Source: Pukyongia salina (GTDB taxonomy: Bacteria; Bacteroidota; Bacteroidia; Flavobacteriales; Flavobacteriaceae). From it: DNA of 64,000 nt. Below, in pieces: positions 33,097-41,765 of the stretch; within the stretch, counting starts at the first letter, position 1, and every line of letters starts with the position of its first letter. The translations under genes were made by a program, and so were the position numbers. The stretch is from the NCBI RefSeq assembly GCF_002966125.1, contig NZ_CP027062.1, positions 2,046,001-2,110,000 of the forward strand, written 5' to 3'. The notes under the pieces were generated by a model, which was not told where the DNA came from, did no database searches, and saw nothing but the letters and a program-made list of their open reading frames with translations.

Positions 33097-34530
33097 ATGA
33101 AATACTCAAAATTGCATCTATCAATCGCAGTTACTTGCCTCGCGCTACTCTGTTCTTTTGCGAACATCTACGCGCAGCAAGTTAATAAGGAAGATTCGTT
33201 AACGATCAGGAAAATATATGATAAGGCCTTACTCAATGGAAAGAGCTATGATTGGCTGGATTACCTATCGAATAATATTGGTGGCAGACTGTCGGGATCG
33301 TTGGAAGCCGAAAAGGCTGTTCGTTATACCGAAGCCGAGTTAAAGAAATTAGGCCTGGATAAAGTATGGCTGCAACCCGTAATGGTTCCTAAATGGACTC
33401 GTGGAGTAAAGGAGTACGCCTATATAGAAACCGCGCCGGGAATTACATCCACTACTAATATTTGTGCCCTTGGTGGCTCTGTACCAACCCCGAGTGGAGG
33501 ATTAAAGGCTCACGTGGTAGAAGTTCAAAACTTCGAAGATCTTGCCCAATTGGGCCGGGAGGCTATCGAAGGCAAGATCGTTTTTTATAACAGACCCATG
33601 CAGGCTAATCTAATTAGAACCTTCGAAGCCTACGGTGGTTGTGTGAATCAGCGATATGCAGGTGCTATGGAAGCTGCAAAATACGGGGCCGTGGGAGTGG
33701 TAGTTCGATCCATGAATTTGCGAAACGATGACTTTCCACACACAGGATCTATGAGTTATGGCGATACCCCCGCCGATCTTCGTATACCAGCCTGTGCCAT
33801 AAGTACCAACGGAGCCGATTACCTAAGCAGTGCATTGAAACTTAAACCGGATCTCAAGTTTTATTTTAAACAGTCCTGCAAAACCTATCCCGACGTACAA
33901 TCCTATAACGTGATAGGTGAGATCACCGGTACAACGTATCCCAATCGTTATATGATCGTTGGAGGCCACCTGGATTCCTGGGACCTTGGAGACGGGTCGC
34001 ACGACGATGGGGCCGGCTGTGTTCAATCCATGGAAGTGCTAAGACTTTTCAAAGAAATTGGGTACAAACCTAAACACAGTATTAGGGTGGTTCTCTTCAT
34101 GAACGAAGAAAATGGTTTGAGAGGAGGTAGAAAATATGCCGAAGAAGCTCGCCTGAAGAACGAACAGCACGTATTTGCCCTGGAAAGTGATGCAGGTGGT
34201 TTTACACCACGGGGCTTTTCGTTCGATACCGATAAGGAAAACTTTGCACAGATCGAGAGTTGGAAAAATTTATTCGAACCCTATCTCATTCACTCCTTTA
34301 CAATGGGAGGGAGTGGAGCCGATATTGGGCCGCTTAAGGACGGTAGTATAGTACTGGCAGGTCTAAGGCCGGACTCCCAACGATACTTCGATTATCACCA
34401 TGCCGAGAACGATACCTTCGATGCCGTAAATAAACGAGAACTGGAGCTAGGAGCTGCTACTATGGCCAGCCTGGTGTACCTTATGGATAAATACGGTACC
34501 AGAAATGAATTAAAGGAGATCAAAAAGTGA
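33097..34530 (+). CDS. M28 family zinc peptidase, carboxypeptidase Q-like
   Basis: 477 aa. Signal peptide (MKYSKLHLSIAVTCLALLCS, cleaved after YAQ), then an M28 catalytic fold with an inserted PA-type domain (~125-260; ALGGSVPTPSGGLKAHVVEV, AKYGAVGVVVRSM). The cocatalytic zinc ligands are visible: His in VGGHLDSWD, Asp in GSHDDGAGCV, Glu-Glu in FMNEENGLRGG, Asp in LESDAGG, His in YHHAENDTF. It should cleave dipeptides or short peptides in the periplasm or outside. It follows ppk2 by 22 nt and precedes the DUF2071 gene by 1 nt. Confidence 0.9.
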   Translation: MKYSKLHLSIAVTCLALLCSFANIYAQQVNKEDSLTIRKIYDKALLNGKSYDWLDYLSNNIGGRLSGSLEAEKAVRYTEAELKKLGLDKVWLQPVMVPKWTRGVKEYAYIETAPGITSTTNICALGGSVPTPSGGLKAHVVEVQNFEDLAQLGREAIEGKIVFYNRPMQANLIRTFEAYGGCVNQRYAGAMEAAKYGAVGVVVRSMNLRNDDFPHTGSMSYGDTPADLRIPACAISTNGADYLSSALKLKPDLKFYFKQSCKTYPDVQSYNVIGEITGTTYPNRYMIVGGHLDSWDLGDGSHDDGAGCVQSMEVLRLFKEIGYKPKHSIRVVLFMNEENGLRGGRKYAEEARLKNEQHVFALESDAGGFTPRGFSFDTDKENFAQIESWKNLFEPYLIHSFTMGGSGADIGPLKDGSIVLAGLRPDSQRYFDYHHAENDTFDAVNKRELELGAATMASLVYLMDKYGTRNELKEIKK

Positions 34531-34531
34531 T

Positions 34532-35242
34532 ATGAGCTTTTTAACGGCAGAATGGAGAAAATTACTTCTCGTTAATTATGAGATAGAGCCCCATCTGCTA
34601 AAGCCGTATTTGCCTTATAAAACCGAGCTCGACACCTGGAATGGGATTCACTATGTAAGTCTGGTAGGCTTCATGTTTCTAAATACCAAAGTGTTCGGAC
34701 TTAAATTTCCCTTTCATATCAATTTTGAAGAAATAAACATTAGATTCTACGTGCGGCATCACGACGGAAAGAATTGGAGAAGAGGAGTGGTTTTTATCAA
34801 AGAATTGGTGCCTAAACCTATTATTTCCTTTATTGCCAACACCGTGTATAACGAACATTACGCTACCCGAAAAATGTATCATTCCTGGATGGAGGATGCA
34901 GATTCGCTTAACATCGAATATGGATTCTTAGAGAAGGGTAAAAATCATTCCATGCAGGTGAACGCATCAAAAACGGCCACTGAGATCCCACCAAATTCGG
35001 AAACCGAATTCATCACCGAACATTATTGGGGATATAGCTCCATCTCCGGGAAAAAGACCACCCAGTACGAGGTTACTCACCCCAGATGGTTGGCCTACGA
35101 GGTAAAGGATTATAAGGTAGATATGGATTTTGGCCAGGTTTACGGCGATAGATTCATAATTTTAAATGGGCTTGAACCCAGATCTGTAATGCTTGCCGAA
35201 GGTTCTTCCATCACGGTAGAATCTAAGACTATCCTGAAATAA
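34532..35242 (+). CDS. DUF2071 (YqjF-like) protein
   Basis: 236 aa, no signal peptide. DUF2071/acetoacetate-decarboxylase-like beta-rich fold: FLTAEWRKLLLVNYEIEP, LPYKTELDTWNGIHYVSLVG, FMFLNTKVFGLKFPFHINFE, INIRFYVRHHDGKNWRRGVV, FITEHYWGYSSI, and HPRWLAYEVKDYKVDMDF. The W.G..YVSLVGF and R.YV blocks are the family signature. Function unknown. Its ATG lies 1 nt after the M28 peptidase stop, so it is the last gene of that operon. Confidence 0.85.
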   Translation: MSFLTAEWRKLLLVNYEIEPHLLKPYLPYKTELDTWNGIHYVSLVGFMFLNTKVFGLKFPFHINFEEINIRFYVRHHDGKNWRRGVVFIKELVPKPIISFIANTVYNEHYATRKMYHSWMEDADSLNIEYGFLEKGKNHSMQVNASKTATEIPPNSETEFITEHYWGYSSISGKKTTQYEVTHPRWLAYEVKDYKVDMDFGQVYGDRFIILNGLEPRSVMLAEGSSITVESKTILK

Positions 35243-35258
35243 AAAGCCCGCACGAATC

Positions 35259-35290
35259 TTGTTCGATAATAAACGGCTTCCTTACCTTTG
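35259..35290 (+). promoter_or_regulatory. Promoter of the MATE gene
   Basis: TTG at 35259-35261 and TACCTTTG at 35283-35290, spacing 21 bp: both elements match the Flavobacterium consensus. The -7 box contains the TTG at 35288 that would otherwise be read as a start codon, placing the true start downstream. Confidence 0.75.
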
Positions 35291-35308
35291 CCGAAAATCC
35301 CGGCTACC

Positions 35309-36685
35309 TTGCTTAAGCAATATACCAAAGAATTTAAATATAATTATCGGCTAGCTACTCCGGTTATACTGGGGATGCTGGGTCATACGGTAGTCGCCCT
35401 CGTAGACAATATCATGGTAGGGCAGTTGGGTACTGCCGAACTTGCTGCTGTGTCGTTAGGAAATAGTTTCCTGTTCATCGCCATGTCACTGGGTATTGGT
35501 TTCTCAACTGCTATTACACCTTTGGTGGCCGAAGCCGACGGAGAGAATAATTTTGAAGCGGGGAAATCTTCGTTCAAACATGGGTTATTTCTATGTACCA
35601 TCCTTGGTATAGCCCTGTTCCTCATGGTCTTCATCGCCAAGCCTTTAATGTATCATATGCGGCAACCCGAAGAGGTAGTAATTCTCGCTATGCCGTATCT
35701 CAATCTGGTGGCGGTTTCTCTCGTACCACTTATTGTGTTTCAGGCATTTAAACAGTTTAGTGACGGTTTATCAATGACCCGTTACCCAATGTATGCAACG
35801 ATCCTGGCAAACATTGTCAATATAGTGCTGAACTATATTTTTATCTTCGGAAAGTTGGGAATGCCCCAACTTGGGGTGGTAGGTGCCGCCATTGGTACCC
35901 TTGCATCAAGGGTTATCATGGTAGCGTATTTGTGGTATTTACTATCGCAACACCATAAATCTCGTCCCTTTGTACTGCATATCAAGCTATTTCAACTTTC
36001 AAAAAGAATGTTGAAAAAGATTATGAGTCTTGGCTTTCCTTCTGCTTTGCAGATGTTTTTCGAAGTGGCCATTTTCACCGCTGCTATATGGCTGTCGGGG
36101 ATTTTAGGGAAAAACCCTCAGGCAGCAAACCAGATCGCCCTTAACCTCTCTTCTATGACCTTTATGGTAGCTATGGGCTTTAGTGTGGCTGCGATGATCC
36201 GTGTGGGAAATCAGAAAGGATTAAAGCGCTTCCGTGAGCTCAGGCGCATCGCCTTTTCCATTTTTCTATTGTCTACCATGCTCGCCGTTATCTTTGCTAT
36301 CCTGTTCGTTGTCTTTAAAGACGCGTTGCCTAAACTATACCTGGATTTTGATAACAAAGCCGAATTTGCCGATAATTTCCAGGTTGCCACCATCGCGGCG
36401 AAACTCTTACTGATCTCGGCCGTGTTTCAAATTTCCGATACCCTGCAGGTGGTCGTTCTCGGTGCATTAAGAGGTATGCAGGATGTAAAGATCCCAACTC
36501 TCATCACCTTTGTGGCCTACTGGCTTATAGGTTTCCCAATTTCGTACTATCTCAGTATGATTAGCGATTATGGCAGCGCCGGAATTTGGATCGGCTTGCT
36601 TGCCGGCCTAACGGCTAGTGGTTTAATGCTTTTTATCCGCTTTAATTATCTATCTAAGCGACTCATAGAAGCAAATACAGAATAA
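35309..36685 (+). CDS. MATE family multidrug efflux transporter
   Basis: 458 aa, twelve TM helices in two homologous halves. MATE proteins expel cationic drugs and dyes using Na+ or H+ gradients. N-terminal half: TPVILGMLGHTVVALVDNIM and VGQLGTAELAAVSLGNSFLF; C-terminal half: GFPSALQMFFEVAIFTAAIW and NPQAANQIALNLSSMTFMVA, both typical. The DinF/NorM-type family fits. TTG 35309 is chosen since the longer TTG 35288 is inside the promoter -7 box; it still leaves a ~20-residue cytoplasmic N-terminus (LLKQYTKEFKYNYRL). Substrate unknown. Confidence 0.88.
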   Translation: MLKQYTKEFKYNYRLATPVILGMLGHTVVALVDNIMVGQLGTAELAAVSLGNSFLFIAMSLGIGFSTAITPLVAEADGENNFEAGKSSFKHGLFLCTILGIALFLMVFIAKPLMYHMRQPEEVVILAMPYLNLVAVSLVPLIVFQAFKQFSDGLSMTRYPMYATILANIVNIVLNYIFIFGKLGMPQLGVVGAAIGTLASRVIMVAYLWYLLSQHHKSRPFVLHIKLFQLSKRMLKKIMSLGFPSALQMFFEVAIFTAAIWLSGILGKNPQAANQIALNLSSMTFMVAMGFSVAAMIRVGNQKGLKRFRELRRIAFSIFLLSTMLAVIFAILFVVFKDALPKLYLDFDNKAEFADNFQVATIAAKLLLISAVFQISDTLQVVVLGALRGMQDVKIPTLITFVAYWLIGFPISYYLSMISDYGSAGIWIGLLAGLTASGLMLFIRFNYLSKRLIEANTE

Positions 36686-36948
36686 CTCGAGATAGTAACT
36701 TCGGCCATTTATAAATTACGACCGCTATTTCATAAATGCCGACTCCTAACCCTTTGATTCTGATATACAATATGTTAGATTAGAGAAATAATCAATCAAT
36801 CCTTACAGTCTCTTAAGTGCTGTGAGGGCTAACCACACAAATATTAGCAAAGCGATCTTAGTTGAAAAGTTATTTTTGTTTAGTATGAAAGACCCCGGGA
36901 ATATGCCGGGGTTTTTTTATTTGCTGTATTTTAGCACAAAACTAATGT
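36686..36948 (+). other. 263-bp gap with no gene and an orphan terminator
   Basis: No ORF above ~15 codons looks real. The region has a TATTTTTG -7-like box at 36871-36878 and, only 13 nt later, a strong terminator (36892-36918). A small RNA between about 36690 and 36918, or a leader of the next gene, is possible but not shown by any recognised RNA motif. Confidence 0.4.
36892..36918 (+). terminator. Rho-independent terminator
   Basis: 7-bp stem (36892-36898 with 36906-36912), 7-nt loop, followed by seven T. It is 207 nt after the MATE stop and 31 nt before the next ATG, so it may end a long MATE 3' UTR or an unknown RNA. Confidence 0.85.
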
Positions 36949-37179
36949 ATGGAACTTCCAAAATATCTGCTGGGCGATAATACCGATTACCCCGATGCGA
37001 TCTTTATAATTCATACCGAATTCCCTCGATTTGTGATCAACCTGGCAAATGATGAGGTTGAGTGGCTGGAGGAATTCGATCAGCACGATCAGAAAGAACT
37101 GGAAACCGAAACGGAGAATTATATTCGGGAGGCTACAGAATTCTACGACCGGGAAGTGGCTCGTTACGAGAATGATTGA
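36949..37179 (+). CDS. Small acidic conserved hypothetical protein
   Basis: 76 aa. Begins MELPKYLLGDNTDYPDAIFI, then HTEFPRFVINLANDEVEWLE and a strongly acidic helical C-terminus (EEFDQHDQKELETETENYIR, EATEFYDREVARYEND). No TM segment or signal. Its stop codon overlaps the start of the PAP2 gene (ATGATTGA), so translation is coupled. Family not recognised; function unknown. Confidence 0.72.
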   Translation: MELPKYLLGDNTDYPDAIFIIHTEFPRFVINLANDEVEWLEEFDQHDQKELETETENYIREATEFYDREVARYEND

Positions 37180-37738
37180 AACCCTACTTACATACGATAC
37201 AGAATTATTTCTCTACCTGAACAATCTGGGTACAGAAAAGTGGGACGGCTTCTGGTTGATCGTTACCGAAAAATGGTCTTCTATCCCTGTTTATGCGGTA
37301 CTTCTGTACCTGGTGTACCGTCATTACGGATTAAAGGGCACCCTTGTCATTCTGGTATCGGTCGCATTGATGATCACCGCCACAGATCAGCTTGCTAACT
37401 TATTTAAATACGGCATCCAAAGGCCAAGACCCTGCCGTGTGGAAGCCCTGCAGGATCAAATGCGGTTTGTAGCAGAAGGCTGTGGCCGCTTTGGATACTT
37501 TTCTGCCCATGCGGCCAGCTCGATGGCAGCCGCTGTTTTTCTTGGTCTTGCCTTGCGAAAGCATTACAAGTACCTGCCTTTTATCCTGATCTTCTGGGCC
37601 GTGATAGTTGCCTATAGCAGGATCTATCTGGGGGTACATTATCCCCTGGATATCATTAGTGGATTTATAGCAGGGGGTTTATTGGGCTGGGGCTTTTACA
37701 GGCTTCAGGTTTGGGGGCAAAAAAAATTCAACGGTTAG
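37172..37738 (+). CDS. PAP2 superfamily membrane phosphatase
   Basis: 188 aa, about five TM helices. The three-part phosphatase signature is present: KYGIQRPRPC (KxxxxxxRP), FSAHAASSMAAA (SAHA instead of PSGH, with the catalytic His), and SRIYLGVHYPLDI (SRxxxxxHxxxD). Family members dephosphorylate polyprenyl diphosphates, phosphatidylglycerol phosphate or lipid A. It overlaps the preceding small gene by 8 nt and, at its 3' end, the convergent GT39 gene by 11 nt. The next genes point to an envelope-lipid substrate. Confidence 0.88.
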   Translation: MIETLLTYDTELFLYLNNLGTEKWDGFWLIVTEKWSSIPVYAVLLYLVYRHYGLKGTLVILVSVALMITATDQLANLFKYGIQRPRPCRVEALQDQMRFVAEGCGRFGYFSAHAASSMAAAVFLGLALRKHYKYLPFILIFWAVIVAYSRIYLGVHYPLDIISGFIAGGLLGWGFYRLQVWGQKKFNG

Positions 37739-39362
37739 AGTTTACCACATAAAGATCCCTATATAAGCGCGGCTTGTGTGAACGATCTTCTTCCCCTTTC
37801 GGATTCATATCGTAGCGTGTAATTAAACGAGTATCGTAATCTTTAAATGTCCGTTTAAATAATTCTACATCATCCCTGGATACTAGGACTGCAAAAGAAT
37901 CTTCTTCAGGAATGCTAACAGTTCCTTCTTTCCGAAGAACTTCAATAGGCTTTCCATAAGCCCAGATCAGTTCGGGGGTAAAGTAGGTCATTTCATAAAC
38001 TTCCAGGCCTGTTTCGGTTTGCCATTGAGGTAATTCGGCCATGCTTTTAAAACCGGGATTTACGGTAAGGGTCTTAGCCAGGGGCATTCCGAAGCAAATA
38101 ATCGCTGCTATAAATAATATGGTCGCGTAAAAGACGCCCTTGATCTGCTTTCTGAGTAGATTTCGGAAGATGTATATTCCTATCCCAAACAAACTTATGG
38201 ATAGCAGTATAAACCATATCCATTTTCCGGCCAATTGATCTTTCAGGAAGAGATAACCGGCTACTGGGAATACTACCCCTATAAAGGCAATGAGCCCAAA
38301 ATTAAAGTAAACAGGCCAGGTTTCTCTTTTGTCTTTTATTTCTGAAAACCTTCTGAAGAGGTACTCGATATAAAAACCCGTGTTCAACGCAAGAGGGATG
38401 AGTACCGGTAGCAGATAGCGAGATTTCTTCTCGGGTATCACTGAAAGTAATACCAGCGATAACAACGTCCAAAGCAAGGTAAAACGATAAGCCTTCTTAT
38501 TGAACACACGATCTTTCAGGTAAGGATACAGCAGCCCGATGAATGCGATCAGGGTCCAAACCCCACTTTGTGTGAAGAAACTCCAGTAATAGTAGAAGGG
38601 TCGCACATTATAACCTGTCCAGTTGGAAGTTTCTTTTTGGGTGATCGCAGCTACAGTTTCCGGATCGTAGGTATAGGTATACCAATGCCACCAACCGGAA
38701 ATTACAAGAGCAACCAGAATAAAGAGAATTAAGGGCAGAATACGTTTTTTGATGTTTTTATAACGGTAGACGATTCCGAAGGAAATAAGAAAAGGAAGTA
38801 ATAGGGCATAAAGGGAAACAGGACCTTTACTCATAAATGAAAATCCGAAAAAGACAGCTGCCAGAAGTGCGCGTTGGTACTTCTTATCTTCAGAAGTAAA
38901 AAACAGGTATAGCTGCCAAATACCTACCATCATGAAGGCATGGGTAAAAATATCCCAATTACCGTCCCGGCTGGCAGAAACCACGTAAAAAGATGTAGCC
39001 ATAACCAAACAAGCCAAAAATGCATAGGTTTTGTCCTTGGTTAATTTTACGGCAAACAGGTAAGAAGTCAATACCAGGAGAAGTCCCATGAGTGCTGCTG
39101 GCATACGGAGAGCAGCAATATTCTTTAGCCCGAAAATAGCACCCGAAACTGCCGTGATCCAAGTTGGCAGAGGAGGTTTCTGATATCGTGGTTCGCCATT
39201 AAGGGTGGTAAGTAGCCAATTTCCGTCGTCCAGCATTTCGCGTGCTGTGGTAAAATTTCTTGCCTCCATGATATTTACATAGAGAGCGTCCAGATTCACG
39301 AAGAAAATAGCGATACAGGCCAGTATAAGCCACAGGATGTGTTTGTTTTTAATCGCTTTCAC
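37728..39362 (-). CDS. GT39/ArnT-like membrane glycosyltransferase
   Basis: 544 aa. Multi-TM GT-C enzyme of the PMT_2/ArnT family, which takes a sugar from polyprenyl phosphate and places it on lipid A or another acceptor on the periplasmic side. N-terminal loop NIMEARNFTTAREMLDDGNW, LTTLNGEPRYQKPPLPTWIT carries the acidic and KPPL motifs, followed by ~10-12 helices and a ~110-residue soluble C-terminal part. The start is GTG and overlaps the LAB_N gene by 14 nt. Third gene of the GT2-LAB_N-GT39 operon. Confidence 0.87.
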   Translation of the reverse strand: MKAIKNKHILWLILACIAIFFVNLDALYVNIMEARNFTTAREMLDDGNWLLTTLNGEPRYQKPPLPTWITAVSGAIFGLKNIAALRMPAALMGLLLVLTSYLFAVKLTKDKTYAFLACLVMATSFYVVSASRDGNWDIFTHAFMMVGIWQLYLFFTSEDKKYQRALLAAVFFGFSFMSKGPVSLYALLLPFLISFGIVYRYKNIKKRILPLILFILVALVISGWWHWYTYTYDPETVAAITQKETSNWTGYNVRPFYYYWSFFTQSGVWTLIAFIGLLYPYLKDRVFNKKAYRFTLLWTLLSLVLLSVIPEKKSRYLLPVLIPLALNTGFYIEYLFRRFSEIKDKRETWPVYFNFGLIAFIGVVFPVAGYLFLKDQLAGKWIWFILLSISLFGIGIYIFRNLLRKQIKGVFYATILFIAAIICFGMPLAKTLTVNPGFKSMAELPQWQTETGLEVYEMTYFTPELIWAYGKPIEVLRKEGTVSIPEEDSFAVLVSRDDVELFKRTFKDYDTRLITRYDMNPKGEEDRSHKPRLYRDLYVVNSNR

Positions 39363-39981
39363 GGAATTGCTTTTTCCAGATAAAGATATTACGAATATAT
39401 ATTATTAGGCCTGCAATATGGCCTACAAATAGTACCGGGTCCTTTCGGAAAATGGCATAAGTGAGAATTAACGAAGCTCCTAAAACACTCATTCGCCAGA
39501 AACCAACAGGCAGCTGTGAAGTTTTGGTTCTTTCAGAATAGATCCACTGATACACGAACCTCAGGGTAAAGATCAATTGGGAGACAATTCCCAGGATAAG
39601 AAGCCAGAGGGAGATATTTTCCTTACTGAAGAATTGTTCGAGATCATACTCGCCGTTATTGTAAGAATAGATCACGATGATCACCGGACAGACTATAAGA
39701 AACCACTGGAACCATTTAGGGGCTTTTTGCCATTCGCCTTGAAGCTGTAAATTCCTGATATAAATGAAGTAAGTTAACGATTGCCCCAGCATGATGGCAA
39801 AATCATCTCTTAGATAGCCGTAGACAAAAAGAAGAAATGAAGCAAGCAGACTCAACTTCCAGAAGAGGGAAGGGGTAACCACCCTTTTTCTTTTTTCTGA
39901 AACGATCCACTGTGCCAGTAATCTTCCCGAAAATAAGATCTGAGCCGTAAAACCAATGCTGTAAATAAGCAGATCGCTCAT
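39349..39981 (-). CDS. Duplicated LAB_N-domain membrane protein
   Basis: 210 aa, about six TM helices arranged as two copies of the LAB_N domain (first described at the N-terminus of some lipid A disaccharide synthases). Copy 1: FSGRLLAQWIVSEKRKRVVT ... FWKLSLLASFLLFVYGYLRD ... YFIYIRN; copy 2: FTLRFVYQWIYSERTKTSQL ... FWRMSVLGASLILTYAIFRK ... LIIYIRN. The R...QWI.SE..K, P..FW+.S, R.D and IYIRN elements recur in both. It has no LpxB domain and its function is unknown. ATGA overlap with the GT2 gene; ATG 39981 chosen for this reason. Confidence 0.85.
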   Translation of the reverse strand: MSDLLIYSIGFTAQILFSGRLLAQWIVSEKRKRVVTPSLFWKLSLLASFLLFVYGYLRDDFAIMLGQSLTYFIYIRNLQLQGEWQKAPKWFQWFLIVCPVIIVIYSYNNGEYDLEQFFSKENISLWLLILGIVSQLIFTLRFVYQWIYSERTKTSQLPVGFWRMSVLGASLILTYAIFRKDPVLFVGHIAGLIIYIRNIFIWKKQFRESD

Positions 39982-40688
39982 TCTTTTTGCTTCACCTCGT
40001 AGTTTATATACTTTTTCTTCATCCAAAGGTAGGCAAAGCAATCCATAAGGGGTCCAAGCAGTCTGTTCCATAGACCAAACTTGGCCTTCCCGGCTATTCT
40101 GGGGAAGTGACGCACAGGTACTTGTAGAATTTTCCCATTCTGAAGCAGGATCATTGCAGGTAGAAAGCGATGTAATCCTTTAAACATAGGGATACGTTTT
40201 GCATAATCTGTTTTGATCACTTTAAGCGGACAACCCGTATCGTCCATCCCGTCGTGAGTGAAAGCACGACGGATCCCATTTGCGATCCTGGAGGACATAT
40301 TCTTAACAAACGAATCCTTCCTGTCTGCCCGAACACCGGTCACCAGGTCGTATTCTCCTATATGCTCCAGTAATACATTAAAATCTTCAGGCGAAGTTTG
40401 TAAGTCGGAATCTATATAGCCTAACAATTGGGTGGACACATGGTCGAAACCGGCCTTTATAGCGGCGCTTAGTCCGCGGTTTTCTTTAAACGAAATATAA
40501 TCGAAGGCCTCGTTTCTCTTACAAATTTCTTTAATAAGCTGTTCGCTCTTATCCACGGAGCCATCATTCACAAAAAGTATGGCCGTCTTTTTTGTTGCGA
40601 TTTTGGTATAGGCCAGTAGTTCCTGTTCCACACGTTCCAGGTTGTCCTCCTCATTGTAAACCGGCACTATAATAGTAAACTCGTACAT
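39978..40688 (-). CDS. Glycosyltransferase family 2 (polyprenyl-phosphate sugar synthase-like)
   Basis: 236 aa. GT-A fold of the DPM1/ArnC type: TIIVPVYNEEDNLERVEQEL, FVNDGSVDKSEQLIKEI, ENRGLSAAIKAGFDHV, LLGYIDSDLQTSPEDFNVLL (DxD-type metal site), GVRADRKDSFVKNMSSRIAN, PVRHFPRIAGKAKFGLWNRL. It lacks C-terminal TM helices, so it resembles soluble dolichol-phosphate-mannose synthase. It likely makes a polyprenyl-phosphate hexose used by the GT39 enzyme. ATG 40688 chosen: the longer reading (40715) would begin inside the -7 box. First gene of the operon. Confidence 0.88.
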   Translation of the reverse strand: MYEFTIIVPVYNEEDNLERVEQELLAYTKIATKKTAILFVNDGSVDKSEQLIKEICKRNEAFDYISFKENRGLSAAIKAGFDHVSTQLLGYIDSDLQTSPEDFNVLLEHIGEYDLVTGVRADRKDSFVKNMSSRIANGIRRAFTHDGMDDTGCPLKVIKTDYAKRIPMFKGLHRFLPAMILLQNGKILQVPVRHFPRIAGKAKFGLWNRLLGPLMDCFAYLWMKKKYINYEVKQKE

Positions 40689-40712
40689 AAAACTTTGCTC
40701 GAAAGATTTGTG

Positions 40713-40720
40713 CAAAAGTA
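40713..40720 (-). promoter_or_regulatory. -7 promoter box of the GT2-LAB_N-GT39 operon
   Basis: Reads TACTTTTG on the minus strand, 25 nt before ATG 40688. No -33 TTG at consensus distance. Confidence 0.5.
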
Positions 40721-40785
40721 TTTCTTTTTTGAAGAATAGGGCAGAATGCTATAAAAGATGTTTCTTTGTATACCAATTCACTTCT

Positions 40786-41727
40786 ATGCGAATATTAGTA
40801 ACGGGAGCAGCTGGATTTATTGGATCTCATACTTCGGAAAGGCTTTCCGATATGGGCCATGAGGTTCTGGGCGTTGATAATTTCTCCGATTATTACGATG
40901 TAAAACTGAAAGAGTTAAATGCCAGGACCCTTTCAGAAAAAGGAATAGAAATAAAAAAGATCGATCTGTGCATTGATGACCTTAGCTCACTTTTTGAAGA
41001 CCAAATAGACTATATATTCCATTTTGCAGCCCAGCCTGGGATAGCCGTATCGTCTACCTTTAACGACTATATCAGCAACAATTTTATCGCTACCCAACGC
41101 CTACTGGATGCGATCGAACGATTAGACGACAAGCCTTTTTTTGTGAATATTGCCACCTCTTCGATCTACGGATTACAAGCTACCATGACCGAAGTAGAGG
41201 CGCCAATGCCTGCCTCCTGGTATGGGGTGACGAAACTGGCTGCCGAACAACTCGTGTTGGCCTATAGCAGGCGTGGACTCTTGCAGAGTACTAGCTTGCG
41301 TTTGTATTCGGTTTATGGTCCCAGAGAACGACCGGACAAGCTTTACACCCGACTTATCGACTGCGGATTGAACGACAAGGCTTTTCCGTTGTACGATGGT
41401 AGTGAAAGACATTTACGCAGTTTTACATACGTTCAGGATATTGTCGACGGAATTGTAAGTGTGATTGGCCGGGAGGAAGTTACCAACGGTGAGATATTCA
41501 ATCTTGGGACGGAAGAGGAGAATTCCACTGCCACCGGGATTGCAACTGTAGAGAAGATCCTTCAGAAAAAAATAAAGATAGACCACAAACCTGCCAGGCC
41601 GGGCGATCAATCCCGTACCAAAGCGAATATCTATAAGGCCCGTAAGTTGTTACAATACGATCCCGGAACCAGCCTGGAAGATGGCCTCAGGGAACAAGTG
41701 GCCTGGTTCAAGGAAAACTTTAAATAA
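40786..41727 (+). CDS. NAD-dependent epimerase/dehydratase (UDP-glucuronate 4-epimerase-like)
   Basis: 313 aa extended SDR. NAD-binding MRILVTGAAGFIGSHTSERL, FHFAAQPGIAVSSTFND, catalytic Ser region NIATSSIYGLQ and YGVTK, then LRLYSVYGPRERPD and RSFTYVQDIVDGIV. This pattern is closest to UDP-glucuronate/UDP-galacturonate 4-epimerases (GalE-like) that supply sugars for surface polysaccharides. It is divergent from the GT2 operon with ~100 bp between. ATG 40786 gives the normal N-terminus; upstream codons are not conserved in appearance. Confidence 0.87.
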   Translation: MRILVTGAAGFIGSHTSERLSDMGHEVLGVDNFSDYYDVKLKELNARTLSEKGIEIKKIDLCIDDLSSLFEDQIDYIFHFAAQPGIAVSSTFNDYISNNFIATQRLLDAIERLDDKPFFVNIATSSIYGLQATMTEVEAPMPASWYGVTKLAAEQLVLAYSRRGLLQSTSLRLYSVYGPRERPDKLYTRLIDCGLNDKAFPLYDGSERHLRSFTYVQDIVDGIVSVIGREEVTNGEIFNLGTEEENSTATGIATVEKILQKKIKIDHKPARPGDQSRTKANIYKARKLLQYDPGTSLEDGLREQVAWFKENFK

Positions 41728-41765
41728 TAAGCCAGGGAATTTCTTCGTTATAAAGCTATCCTCAT

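Noticed and set aside
36686-36948. tRNA, tmRNA or 6S RNA gene in the gap
   Set aside because: No cloverleaf, CCA end, tag-peptide frame or clear long stem with central bubble could be found by eye.
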